A DNA stretch of 64,000 bases, taken from Nocardia arthritidis. GTDB taxonomy: Bacteria > Actinomycetota > Actinomycetes > Mycobacteriales > Mycobacteriaceae. The translations under genes and the position numbers were made by a program. The number at the start of each line of letters is the position of its first letter. Position 1 is the first letter of the stretch. The DNA lies in assembly GCF_011801145.1 (NCBI RefSeq), contig NZ_CP046172.1, positions 6,448,001 to 6,512,000 on the forward strand, in the 5' to 3' direction. The notes under the pieces were generated by a model. The model saw nothing but the letters and a program-made list of their open reading frames with translations. It searched no databases and had not been told where the DNA came from. Shown one piece after another: positions 1 through 8,837 of the stretch.

Positions 1-1
1 C

Positions 2-1789
2 GCCCTCGCGCGGCTCGCCGGACATCGCCGGTTCCTGCTGAATGTGCTGTACCTCAACCGTTTACATCTGCCCCGTGATCTCGACCACGCCATCGGCCCG
101 TACGCCGGGACGGTGTTGCTCGAGGTGGATCTGCCCGCCGACGCCGATTTCGTAACCCTGGCAAGGACCATGCAGGACGCGACGGCACGCATGCTCGACC
201 ACGGTCAGGTCACCGGCGTGGAGATCGCGCGCGAACTCGGCCGCCGTCGTCGCGATACCGCACCGCAGGCGCCGGTGGTCTTCCACAGCACGCTCGGACT
301 GCATCCGCCGGGCGGCACGCCCGCCGCAATCCAGCTGCGGGACTTCTATCAGCGGGTGCGCACGCCGCAGGTAGCGCTGGATATGCAGGTGTTCCAATGG
401 GATTGGGACGACGCGGTGGTGGTCAACCTGGACGCGGTCGCCGAATTGTTCGCACCGGGCGTACTCGACGACCTCTTCGCCGCCATCGGCGCCGAACTCA
501 CCGCGCTGATCGACAATCCCGAATCCTGGTCGGCGGCAGTGGAATTGCCGCCGCGCGAGCGAGCCGACGAGGAACGGCCCGCCGCCACCGAACCGCCGGT
601 GAGCGGGCCCGCGGCCACCGACACCGAACGCGCGGTCGCCGCGGTGTGGGCGCGCATGCTGGAAATCGACGCGACAACTGTGACACGATCGACCGATTTC
701 TTCACCGTGGGCGGTGATTCGGTGCTGGCGATCCGAATGTTGAACCGGCTCCGTACCGAACTCGGACTGCACGTCACACCGCGCGAATTCCTGGCCGACC
801 CAACGCTCGCGGCGACGGCGGCGGCTCGGCATGAGCCGGGGCCCGCGGACTGCGCCGTCACCTTGCGTGATGGCACCGGGGATCCGCTGTTCCTGATCCA
901 CCCCACCGGCGGTGACGTGCTCTGCTACCTGGATCTGGCGCGCAAGCTGGACACCGTGCGGCCGGTGATCGGCATCCAGGATCCGGCCCTGTCCGGCGCG
1001 ACCGGACCGGAGGGCATCGGTGAGCTGGCGCGGCTCTACGAAACCGTGCTTCGGTCGTATCAGCCCTCGGGGCCTTATGTTCTCGGCGGCTGGTCGATGG
1101 GCGGCATCGTCGCGCACGAGGTCGCCCGCCGACTCCGCGATGCCGGTGACGCGATCGCCGTGCTGATCCTGATCGACGCCAATATCGCCGACCGCATCGC
1201 GGACACCGACGATCTCGCCTTCTGGTCACGCTATCTCAGCTCACTGGAAGCATTCCTGCAGGTCGACCTCGAAACGGCCGCCGCCGCAGCGCGATTCGAG
1301 TCGCTGTCCGAGGCCCAGCGGCGCGCCGAGACCGACCGGATACTGACCGAGGCCGGGCTGGCCGGGCGGGGCGATACCGGAATACTGCGGCTGCGCGAGG
1401 ACGCCTTCCGCAGGCACCTGCGGGCGCTCGGCGGCCACCGCACCGGCCGCCTCGACGGCGATGAGCTCGAAACACTGATCGTGCGTGCGGAATTGCCCGC
1501 GCCGCGCAACTCCGGAATCGGGATGGGCGTGGACGATTGCACTGACCTTCCGGATCTGGGCTGGGGTGCGCACACCGGCGGCCGCCTCGAAATCCGTTCG
1601 GTCCCGGCGCATCACTATGCCCTGCTCACGGAACCGGCCGTCGATGCCGTGGCGCGACTGGTTTCCCGGGCGCTGGCCGGTTCCGAGGTGGGGGCCGGGC
1701 GCATGAGTGAGCGCAGCGAACGAATCATGGGCGCAGCTGAGCGTCGCTCAGTCATGCCGGAGCCGAGCGCCAGCGAGGCGCAGGCATGA
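2..1789 (+). CDS. NRPS C-terminal part: condensation/cyclization half, carrier protein, thioesterase (5' partial)
   Basis: The frame is open from the first bases, so the gene starts upstream of the window. The first ~170 residues read as the C-terminal half of a condensation or heterocyclization domain (TPQVALDMQ, then a conserved LFAPGVLDDLF stretch). A peptidyl-carrier domain follows, with the phosphopantetheine serine in GGDSVLA near base 720, and then a thioesterase with nucleophile elbow GWSMGG near base 1095. This is therefore the last NRPS module, which releases the product. No adenylation domain lies between the condensation half and the carrier, so the carrier must be loaded in trans or by an upstream A domain. 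The last ~28 residues look like a repeat-derived tail. The stop overlaps the next start (ATGA). Confidence 0.9.
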   Translation, partial: ALARLAGHRRFLLNVLYLNRLHLPRDLDHAIGPYAGTVLLEVDLPADADFVTLARTMQDATARMLDHGQVTGVEIARELGRRRRDTAPQAPVVFHSTLGLHPPGGTPAAIQLRDFYQRVRTPQVALDMQVFQWDWDDAVVVNLDAVAELFAPGVLDDLFAAIGAELTALIDNPESWSAAVELPPRERADEERPAATEPPVSGPAATDTERAVAAVWARMLEIDATTVTRSTDFFTVGGDSVLAIRMLNRLRTELGLHVTPREFLADPTLAATAAARHEPGPADCAVTLRDGTGDPLFLIHPTGGDVLCYLDLARKLDTVRPVIGIQDPALSGATGPEGIGELARLYETVLRSYQPSGPYVLGGWSMGGIVAHEVARRLRDAGDAIAVLILIDANIADRIADTDDLAFWSRYLSSLEAFLQVDLETAAAAARFESLSEAQRRAETDRILTEAGLAGRGDTGILRLREDAFRRHLRALGGHRTGRLDGDELETLIVRAELPAPRNSGIGMGVDDCTDLPDLGWGAHTGGRLEIRSVPAHHYALLTEPAVDAVARLVSRALAGSEVGAGRMSERSERIMGAAERRSVMPEPSASEAQA

Positions 1790-1795
1790 GTGAGC
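1701..1795. repeat. Small repeat unit at the NRPS 3' end
   Basis: The 12-mer GCATGAGTGAGC occurs at 1701-1712 and again at 1784-1795, where it contains the start codon of the next gene. Between the copies sits the dyad CTGAGCGTCGCTCAG (1737-1751). The segment is read in frame as a Ser/Glu/Arg-rich tail of the NRPS. It looks like a small dispersed palindromic element inserted at the gene junction, with the start context duplicated; that origin is inferred. Confidence 0.5.
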
Positions 1796-2541
1796 AGGTG
1801 ACCGGCGTGGACGCCTATGCCGCGGCGGCGGAGTTCTACGACCTGATGGCGACTCCCTATGTGGCACAGGTCGAACCGGTGCTCGCCACGCTGCTGAGCG
1901 AAGTGGATACCGTCGCGGGGCCGGTGGTAGACATCGGCGCGGGCACCGGTCTGTCGACGACCATGATCGCCGACGCGCTGCCCGACGCCGAGGTCGTCGC
2001 GGTCGAGCCCGCACCCGCCATGCGGGCGGTGCTGCTGTCACGGCTGGCCGCCCGCAAGGATCTGCGCGAGCGGATCACCGTGCTGCCCATGGGTTTTCTC
2101 GATACCGAGCTGCCGCGACGCTGTGCGGCGGTTATCGCGCTGGGAGTCATCGGCCATTTCGATCCCGCCGCCCGCCCCCGGGTGTGGTCGACCATCGCCG
2201 CGGCGCTCGCGCCGGGCGGCGATGCCGTCGTCGAGATTCAGCGTCCGGGCGCGGTGCTGGCGGTGCCCGAGCGCCGCTATACCCGCGCCCGCGCGGGTGC
2301 GCTGCACTACGAGGGCTGGAGCCGGGCCGACCCGGTGGACGCGGAATCCCTGGTGTGGCGCATGACCTATCGCACCTATCACGAGGACCGGCTGCTACAG
2401 GAGGCCGTCACCGAGCACCGGGTCTGGCCCGCGAACGCGGAGCGCCTCGCCGCCGAGGCCGAATCCGTCGGTCTGCGTGCCGTTTCCGCTGATGCCGACA
2501 CCGGCCTGCTGCGATTCACCACAGAAAGGCGTACACGATGA
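1786..2541 (+). CDS. Class I SAM-dependent methyltransferase
   Basis: This 251-residue protein has the Rossmann methyltransferase pattern: motif I DIGAGTG near residues 48-54, an acidic VAVEPAPAM motif II, and GHFDP plus LAPGG later in the fold. The substrate cannot be read from sequence. Because the gene is coupled by 4-bp overlaps to the NRPS upstream and the flavin monooxygenase downstream, it is most likely a tailoring enzyme that methylates the peptide or its aromatic starter. The start is fixed by the ATGA overlap. Confidence 0.85.
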   Translation: MSEQVTGVDAYAAAAEFYDLMATPYVAQVEPVLATLLSEVDTVAGPVVDIGAGTGLSTTMIADALPDAEVVAVEPAPAMRAVLLSRLAARKDLRERITVLPMGFLDTELPRRCAAVIALGVIGHFDPAARPRVWSTIAAALAPGGDAVVEIQRPGAVLAVPERRYTRARAGALHYEGWSRADPVDAESLVWRMTYRTYHEDRLLQEAVTEHRVWPANAERLAAEAESVGLRAVSADADTGLLRFTTERRTR

Positions 2542-3809
2542 CCGGATACGACCGTCCCGTCCAAAGCAACGAACGAAGCTCGAGCGACAACACCGCCGAG
2601 TCCGTGCTGTCCGCCGTCGACGATCTGCTGCCGGTGCTGCGCGACCGGGCTCAGGAGACCGAGGACGCGCGCCGCATCCCGGTCGCCTCGATCAAGGCAT
2701 TGCGGGAGACCGGCTTCTTCAAACTGTTGCGGCCCAGGCGATTCGGTGGCCACGAGGCCGATCCGGTCACCTTCTACACCGCCGTCCGGCAGCTGGCGAG
2801 CGCGTGTGGCTCCACCGGTTGGGTGGCATCGGTGCTCGGCGTGCCGCAGTGGAACCTGGCGCTGTACGATCCCCGCGCACAGGCAGACGTGTGGGATGCG
2901 GACCCCGACGCCCACATCTGCTCGTCCTATGCCCTGACCGGCACCGCGATTCGAGTGCCCGGCGGGTACCGGCTCAGCGGCCGTTGGGGTTTCGCCTCCG
3001 GATGCGACCACGCGTCGTGGGCACTGCTGGGCGCCAAGGTGATCGACGACGGAGCCGCCGTGGAATCCGCCACCTTCCTTGTGCCGCTGCCCGATTTCAC
3101 GATCGACGACGTGTGGCATACGGTCGGCCTCCGGGGCACCGGCAGCAACGACCTCCTCGTCGAGGATGTGTTCGTGCCGGAGCATCGGGTACTGAACTCG
3201 GACGCGGTCACCAAATGCGTCACACCCGGTCAGGCGGTCAATGACGCCGCGCTGTACCGGATTCCGTTCGGAGCGATCCACCCCAATTCGATCACCGCGG
3301 CCATCATCGGTATGGCGCAGGGCGGCTACGAGGCGCATCTGGCCCATCAGCGCGGCCGGGTGCGGGTCGCGCTGCCGGGCGACGCGCGCAGGGAAACCGG
3401 TTTCACCGGAACACCGTTCGCCGAGGATTCGGCGGCACTGGAGCGAATCGCGCAGGCCGCCAGCGAGATCGACGCGGCCTGGTTGCAGCTGACCCGGAAT
3501 ACGAACGCGCTGCTCGATATCGCGCGCCGACGCGAACCCATCCCGATGCTCGAACGAGCGCGGACCCGGCGCGATCAGGTGCGCGGCACCGAGCGGTCGA
3601 TCTTCGCCATCGACCGGCTGTTCGAGAACTCCGGCGGGCGCGCGCTGCGGTCCGATACCGCGCTGCAGCGCTTCTGGCGCGACGCCCACGCCGGGCGGGC
3701 GCACGCCGCCAACGATCCCGAGCGGGCGTACCGGATGTTCGGCACCGCCGAATTGGCGGCTCCGACAACCAGTCCGACCGCTCCCGCCGGACAGGTGCAC
3801 GACCGGTGA
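2538..3809 (+). CDS. HsaA-like flavin-dependent monooxygenase (acyl-CoA dehydrogenase fold)
   Basis: The 423 residues closely match the pattern of the oxygenase subunit of two-component group D flavin monooxygenases such as HsaA, which hydroxylates an aromatic ring in mycobacterial steroid breakdown. Typical stretches are FGGHEADPVTFY, CGSTGWVAS, GLRGTGSND and the C-terminal FWRDAHAGRAHAANDPERAY. Such enzymes need reduced FMN/FAD from a separate reductase, which is not present here. In this operon it probably hydroxylates an aromatic or amino-acid-derived part of the NRPS product. It overlaps both neighbours by 4 bp. Confidence 0.85.
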   Translation: MTGYDRPVQSNERSSSDNTAESVLSAVDDLLPVLRDRAQETEDARRIPVASIKALRETGFFKLLRPRRFGGHEADPVTFYTAVRQLASACGSTGWVASVLGVPQWNLALYDPRAQADVWDADPDAHICSSYALTGTAIRVPGGYRLSGRWGFASGCDHASWALLGAKVIDDGAAVESATFLVPLPDFTIDDVWHTVGLRGTGSNDLLVEDVFVPEHRVLNSDAVTKCVTPGQAVNDAALYRIPFGAIHPNSITAAIIGMAQGGYEAHLAHQRGRVRVALPGDARRETGFTGTPFAEDSAALERIAQAASEIDAAWLQLTRNTNALLDIARRREPIPMLERARTRRDQVRGTERSIFAIDRLFENSGGRALRSDTALQRFWRDAHAGRAHAANDPERAYRMFGTAELAAPTTSPTAPAGQVHDR

Positions 3810-5137
3810 ACGACGAGGTCATAGCGCTGTTGAAGGGGCACCCGTGGGTCGGCGACGCGCGGTGGAGCCCGGACCGCAAGACGGTCGCGGTGCAACCGGC
3901 CGCCTCGGCGATCGCGGTGCGGCCGATGCCGGGACCGCTGCTTGCCGAACATCTCGCGCATTGGCAGCACGTCTACGAGTTCGTGTACTCCGCCGACCGC
4001 GACCGCCACCGCGACGATCTCGACCTGTCCGGTTGGCGGGCCTCCGACACCGGCGCGCCCTTTCCGCAGGAGCATATGCTCGAATGGATCGAGCACGCCG
4101 TCGGCCTGGCGCTGCGTGGCAAACCACGTATCGTCCTCGAAATCGGCTGCGGCAGTGGGCTGCTCGCACACCGCATCCAACCGCACGTCCAGGCGTACAT
4201 CGGGCTCGACGTGGCCGCGCCGGTGGTCGCGCGACTTCGGGCGCAGCTCGCTCCCGGCGCACAGGTACTGCGGGCAGCGGCACATGAGCTCGCGACACCG
4301 CCCGTGCGCGCCGCATTGCGCACGGCCGATCCCGACCACCCCGACCCGGATTGCATCGTGCTCAACAGCGTCACCCAGTGCTTCCCGAACCGGGAGTATT
4401 TGACCGCCGTGGTCGGCGACGCGCTCGACCTGGTCGCCGCGGGTGGAACCGTGGTCGTCGGCGATATCCGAAATCTCGCCAGCGCACCCGAATTCGCCCG
4501 CTGGCTGGAAACGACCCGCAACCCCGGACTACCCGAATCCGACCTGGCGGCGCGCATCACCCGCCGGCTCGCAACCGACGAGGAATTGCTGTGCGCACCA
4601 CAGGTTTTCGCGCACATTGCCGACGCACACCGGCGCGCGGTGCGTACTACCGTTTACGCCAAGCCATTTCGAATGGTCACCGAGCTCACCCGCTACCGCT
4701 ACGACATCGTCTACACCGTCGACGCTCCCCCACCGCCACCCGACCGGTCGCTCGCCTGGGCGGAATCGGCCGGAACGGTCGAGCAACGGCTCGGCACGCT
4801 GCCGGACCGGATCACTCGGGTGACCGGCATCCCCAACGCCCTCTTGGCGAGCGCGGAATCCGACGCGGTCACCCCCGCGCAACTGGCCACCGCGGCGCCG
4901 GTCGGCTGGACGGTGCAACTCGACTCGGCCGACGGCAGCCGTCTTGCCGTCTGCGCACCCGAGCACTCGGCCGAAGCGGCTTTGTCCAGCGATAACACGG
5001 CGGACGGCTGCAACGACCCCTTCACCCGTTTCGTGCGGCGGCGGCTACCCGAGGTATTGACCGATCACCTCGCCCGGGAGCTGCCCGCCACCCTCGCGCC
5101 CCGCATCGTGGTCACCGAGGAGCCCGATCGATCATGA
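3806..5137 (+). CDS. Stand-alone methyltransferase framed by adenylation-domain remnants
   Basis: This 443-residue protein has a GTG start overlapping the previous stop. Its first residues (ALLKGHPWVGDAR) resemble the LxxHPxVxDA segment just after motif A8 of NRPS adenylation domains. A methyltransferase domain of the NRPS-embedded type follows (WRASDTG, EHMLEWIEHAV, VLEIGCGSGLL, then DIRNLAS). The C-terminus (LARELPATLAPRIVV) resembles the A10-side end of an A domain. The whole looks like the methyltransferase insertion and C-terminal subdomain of an interrupted A domain, encoded separately. N- or O-methylation of a carrier-bound amino acid is the likely role; this is inferred from family resemblance. 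Confidence 0.75.
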   Translation: MNDEVIALLKGHPWVGDARWSPDRKTVAVQPAASAIAVRPMPGPLLAEHLAHWQHVYEFVYSADRDRHRDDLDLSGWRASDTGAPFPQEHMLEWIEHAVGLALRGKPRIVLEIGCGSGLLAHRIQPHVQAYIGLDVAAPVVARLRAQLAPGAQVLRAAAHELATPPVRAALRTADPDHPDPDCIVLNSVTQCFPNREYLTAVVGDALDLVAAGGTVVVGDIRNLASAPEFARWLETTRNPGLPESDLAARITRRLATDEELLCAPQVFAHIADAHRRAVRTTVYAKPFRMVTELTRYRYDIVYTVDAPPPPPDRSLAWAESAGTVEQRLGTLPDRITRVTGIPNALLASAESDAVTPAQLATAAPVGWTVQLDSADGSRLAVCAPEHSAEAALSSDNTADGCNDPFTRFVRRRLPEVLTDHLARELPATLAPRIVVTEEPDRS

Positions 5138-6537
5138 CGACGACCCTCTCCCTACAACAGGTCGACGACCTGCGCGCCTGCTGCCGCGGCGTGGTATCGC
5201 TGCCTGGTGATCCCGGCTACGACGCCGGGCGGCACACCTGGAGCGCCGCCGTCGACCACCGGCCCGTCGCGATCGTCCGCTGCGCGGACATCGAGGACAT
5301 CAGGGCCGCAATGCTTTTCGCACGCGAGCGCGGTCTGGCCGTCTCGGTGCACGCGGGTGGGCACGATGTCGCAGAACACGCCGAGGTCGCGCGCTCGATC
5401 ATGCTCGACATGTCCGAGCTGAAGAACATCACCATCGATCCCGTCACCCGGCGCGCCACCGTAGCCCCCGGCGTGACCTGGGTCGAATTCGACCGGGCCT
5501 GTGCCGCATACGGACTCGCGGTCACCGGAGCCGACGTCTCCACCGTCGGCGTGATCGGCACCGCGCTGTCGGGCGGAAGTGGCTGGCTGCAACGAGCTTT
5601 CGGCTTCACCTGTGACAATGTGCTTGCGGCGCAGGTCGTGACGGCCGACGGTCGCGTGGTGACCGCGGACGCGAACCAGCATGCCGATCTGTTCTGGGCA
5701 TTGCGCGGCGGCGGCGGCAATTTCGGCATCGTCACCTCGCTCGACCTGCGACTGCATCCGATCGGCCGCGTCTACGCGGGCACGCTGCTGTACAGATACG
5801 CGGACGCTCGCGCGGTGCTGACCGGTTTCCGGGAATTCACCGTCGACGCTCCGGCCGAACTCTCCCTGCGCGCCACCCTGATCCATTGGCCGCCCACCTC
5901 ACCGGAGGGTCCGCCCATGGCCGCCATCACGGCGTCCTATCTGGGACCGGCCGATCAGGCCCGATCGGTGCTGGATCGGCTGCGCCGCATCGGCGAGCCG
6001 GAATTGGATCTGCTGCGCCCGTTGAGTTATCCCGAGCTGCAACGCAATACCGAGCAGGCATTCCACACCGGGCATGCCACCGCGACCGGCACCGAATGGC
6101 TGCGCGCGCTCGACGATCGCACCATCGACGGACTGGTCGACCTCGGTGCGCGCATGCCGACCCGCCATTCCCTGATCTCGATCCATCAATTGGGCGGCGC
6201 GCTCCGCCGAATGCCCTCCGGCGCAACGTCATTCGCCTATCACGACGCCGCATACCATCTCGTCGTCTTCTCCGGCGGCCCGACGGGATGCGACCTGACG
6301 CCCGCGCGCCGCTGGATCGCGCGGATCACCGAAACCGTCCAGAACTGTTCCGCCGGTGGGCCATACATCGGCATCCTCGACGGCACCGCCGCCCCGGAAC
6401 GGATCCGCAACGCCTACGGGCTCGACGGCTACCGACGGCTGACGCACATCAAGACCGAGTACGACCCGGACAATATCCTCCGCTGCAATCACAACATCCC
6501 CCCACTGCCGGGCGCGCGGTCCGAGGCAGCCCGATGA
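5134..6537 (+). CDS. FAD-dependent oxidase, berberine-bridge/PCMH type
   Basis: This 467-residue protein has an N-terminal PCMH FAD-binding domain (VAIVRCADIEDI; VHAGGHDVAEH with the His that can carry 8-alpha-linked FAD; GTALSGGSGWL; WALRGGGGNFGIV). The C-terminal substrate domain ends in the BBE pattern YRRLTHIKTEYDPDNIL. The second flavin-linking Cys of bicovalent members is replaced (SGGSG), so only single linkage is expected. It is a probable oxidative tailoring enzyme of the NRPS product, for example oxidising an azoline or forming a C-C or C=N bond. It is coupled by 4-bp overlaps on both sides. Confidence 0.87.
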   Translation: MTTTLSLQQVDDLRACCRGVVSLPGDPGYDAGRHTWSAAVDHRPVAIVRCADIEDIRAAMLFARERGLAVSVHAGGHDVAEHAEVARSIMLDMSELKNITIDPVTRRATVAPGVTWVEFDRACAAYGLAVTGADVSTVGVIGTALSGGSGWLQRAFGFTCDNVLAAQVVTADGRVVTADANQHADLFWALRGGGGNFGIVTSLDLRLHPIGRVYAGTLLYRYADARAVLTGFREFTVDAPAELSLRATLIHWPPTSPEGPPMAAITASYLGPADQARSVLDRLRRIGEPELDLLRPLSYPELQRNTEQAFHTGHATATGTEWLRALDDRTIDGLVDLGARMPTRHSLISIHQLGGALRRMPSGATSFAYHDAAYHLVVFSGGPTGCDLTPARRWIARITETVQNCSAGGPYIGILDGTAAPERIRNAYGLDGYRRLTHIKTEYDPDNILRCNHNIPPLPGARSEAAR

Positions 6538-7667
6538 GCACCGACGTCACCGAAATCGCACGGCTGGCTTCCGATTCCGTCTCCGCCACCGGGCAGTACG
6601 CCGAGGCGCTCGACGATCTCGACCGGCACGGGCTGGCCGCCATCACCCGCGTGCTGCGAAGTGCGCTGCGCGACAACATATCTCGCACCGAAGACGAGAT
6701 CGCGGGGCACCTGCGGGTCGCGCCGCGGCATCGCTGGCTGCTGCGCCGCTGGCTGCGCGAGCTGACCGCCCGAAACCTCCTCGAGGTCACGCCGGACGGC
6801 GGCTACGGGCTCCTGCGCGAACCGCCCGCGCCGGTCCGGCGCGATCTGCGCGACGTATGCTCCGAGCTGGGATTCGCCCCGCAGCTCGCCCGATTCTTCG
6901 CGCAGGCCGATGACCAGCTGCCGATGCTGCTGCGCGACCGGGTGCTCGCCCAGGAGCTACTCTTCCCCGACGGTGACTTCCTGACCGCGGAGGCCGCCTA
7001 CCGCACCAACCCGGTCAACGGCTATCTCAATGTCGCCGCACGGGAATTCGTCGTGCGGGCCGTCACGGAACTGGCCACCGGGCGCACTCCGGTCCGGATT
7101 CTGGAGCTCGGGGCCGGGGTGGGCGGCACCACCGCCGACATCGTGACGGCACTGGCCGACGCTCCGGTCGACTACCACTTCACCGACCTGTCCACCTTCT
7201 TCCTCGCCGCGGCACGCGACCGGTTCACCGGCTACCCGTGGCTGCGCTACGGCATCGTCGACCTCAATCGCGACCTGCCCGAACAGCCGCCCTGCGATAT
7301 CGTGCTGGCGGCCAACGTGCTGCACAACGCCCAGGACTGCGGGGAATTGCTTGCCGCGGTGCACCAGCTGCTGACCCCGGGCGGCTACCTGATCTTCGTC
7401 GAATCCTGCCGGGAGCACTGCCAACTGCTGGCGTCCATGCACTTCCTCATGTCGGCGCGATCGGGCGGGACACAGCCGGGACAGACCGATGTCCGGGCGG
7501 GCACCGACCGAATCTTCCTGCGCGAGAACGAATGGCTAGCCGAACTCGCCACCGCCGGACTCACACCACTGCCCACCCTCCCACCCGCTGACCATCCCCT
7601 GGCCGCACACGGTCAGCGGTTGTTCGTGGCCCGCAAAAGCCGTACCGACGCCTCCGGTGCGCCGTGA
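6534..7667 (+). CDS. Methyltransferase of the PKS/NRPS-tailoring type
   Basis: In this 377-residue protein the N-terminal ~150 residues look like a helical/winged-helix dimerisation region. The catalytic domain carries ILELGAGVGGTT, YHFTDLSTFF, AANVLHNAQD and LTPGGYLIFVE, a set typical of C- or O-methyltransferases related to those built into PKS and thiazoline-forming NRPS modules. The substrate is unknown; action on a carrier-bound intermediate is plausible. The start is set by the ATGA overlap with the oxidase gene; the stop overlaps the GTG of the dehydratase gene. Confidence 0.82.
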   Translation: MSTDVTEIARLASDSVSATGQYAEALDDLDRHGLAAITRVLRSALRDNISRTEDEIAGHLRVAPRHRWLLRRWLRELTARNLLEVTPDGGYGLLREPPAPVRRDLRDVCSELGFAPQLARFFAQADDQLPMLLRDRVLAQELLFPDGDFLTAEAAYRTNPVNGYLNVAAREFVVRAVTELATGRTPVRILELGAGVGGTTADIVTALADAPVDYHFTDLSTFFLAAARDRFTGYPWLRYGIVDLNRDLPEQPPCDIVLAANVLHNAQDCGELLAAVHQLLTPGGYLIFVESCREHCQLLASMHFLMSARSGGTQPGQTDVRAGTDRIFLRENEWLAELATAGLTPLPTLPPADHPLAAHGQRLFVARKSRTDASGAP

Positions 7668-8629
7668 CCTCGGCCCCGCACGATTGCGACTACTACGAGG
7701 TCGGGCGCGAGAACATTCGCCAATTCGCCCGCGCCGTACAGGATTTCCATCCGGCCCACTGGGACGAGCGGGCCGCCCGCGCGCTCGGCTACCCGACGCT
7801 GATCGCGCCGGTGACCTTCGCGTCCTCGACCGGCACCCTGGCCCAGCGGTCGATGCTGCGCGATGTCCTCGCCGGGCGCCCGCCGAGTCGATTGCTGTAC
7901 GTGGAACAGGAAATACGTGTGCACCGTCCGACCTTGGCGGGTGACCGGCTGTACTGGGACGTCACATTGGATTCGGTCCACCCGACGGATGGCGGCGACC
8001 TGATGGTGGTGACCACCACCATCAGCGAACGTCATGCCGGACCGGTGCAGACGGTGCACACCACACTGCTCGAACGCCCCACCGCCGAGTCCGTCCACGC
8101 CGCCGAAGCAGTTGCGATGAAGGATATTTCAGCGCCGATAGCCGATGTCACCGCGGCGTCCGCGGCCGAGATCCCCGCACCGCGGTTTTCGGCGGCGCAC
8201 GTGACCACGTTCGCGCCCCCGTCGCCGATCCTGCTCGCGGGCCGAAACTTCCCGTCGCGAACCGTCCGCCTGGCCCGCGGTGATCTGGTGAACTACGCGG
8301 GCATCTCCGGGGACAACAACCCCATCCATTGGAACGACACCGTCGCCCGCGCCGCGGGCCTGCCCGGTGTCGCCGCACACGGCATGCTCACGATGGGCAT
8401 CGGAGCCGCCTATCTCACGTCCGCACTCGAAACCCCTTGCTGGGCAGGGACATACGCGGTTCAGTTCGCCAACCCCGTCCACCTCGGCGAGATACGGCCC
8501 GCTCAGTTGACCTACACGGCCCGAGTCCGGACCGTCGACAACTACACCGCGACAATCACCCTCACCGCACAGGCGGACGGGCGCCCCGTCTTCACCCGCG
8601 CAACCGCCACGATCGCACTACCCGAATAG
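7664..8629 (+). CDS. Double hot-dog MaoC/HadAB-like dehydratase
   Basis: The 321 residues hold two hot-dog repeats. The N-terminal half resembles the FAS1 DH-like N-terminal domain (FARAVQDFHPAHWDE). The C-terminal half carries the MaoC catalytic signature YAGISGDNNPIHWND with the Asp/His pair and GVAAHGM. Homologues hydrate or dehydrate (R)-hydroxyacyl or enoyl thioesters. As the last gene of the operon it may dehydrate a thioester-bound intermediate or supply an acyl building block. GTG start overlapping the previous stop. Confidence 0.83.
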   Translation: MTSAPHDCDYYEVGRENIRQFARAVQDFHPAHWDERAARALGYPTLIAPVTFASSTGTLAQRSMLRDVLAGRPPSRLLYVEQEIRVHRPTLAGDRLYWDVTLDSVHPTDGGDLMVVTTTISERHAGPVQTVHTTLLERPTAESVHAAEAVAMKDISAPIADVTAASAAEIPAPRFSAAHVTTFAPPSPILLAGRNFPSRTVRLARGDLVNYAGISGDNNPIHWNDTVARAAGLPGVAAHGMLTMGIGAAYLTSALETPCWAGTYAVQFANPVHLGEIRPAQLTYTARVRTVDNYTATITLTAQADGRPVFTRATATIALPE

Positions 8630-8837
8630 ATCGGGGTGTCGCGGCAGATCTCTCGAATCGCCCTGGGAGGTTGCGGTGCGGTGGTCGCCCCGCCCGAGGG
8701 GCGGTGCGGCCGTTCCGAACCGGCCGACAGCTTAATGCCGACGACGTGCCCGTTGAGGGTCGTCCGCATACCGGAGCGGCGCACTGCTAGCCAGGCGAAA
8801 TCTGTTGCGCCACACCGTTCAGACCTTGCGCATCCGA

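Noticed and set aside
2379..3800. A 473-codon open frame on the - strand
   Set aside because: Antisense to the HsaA-like gene, no recognisable motif, biased composition.
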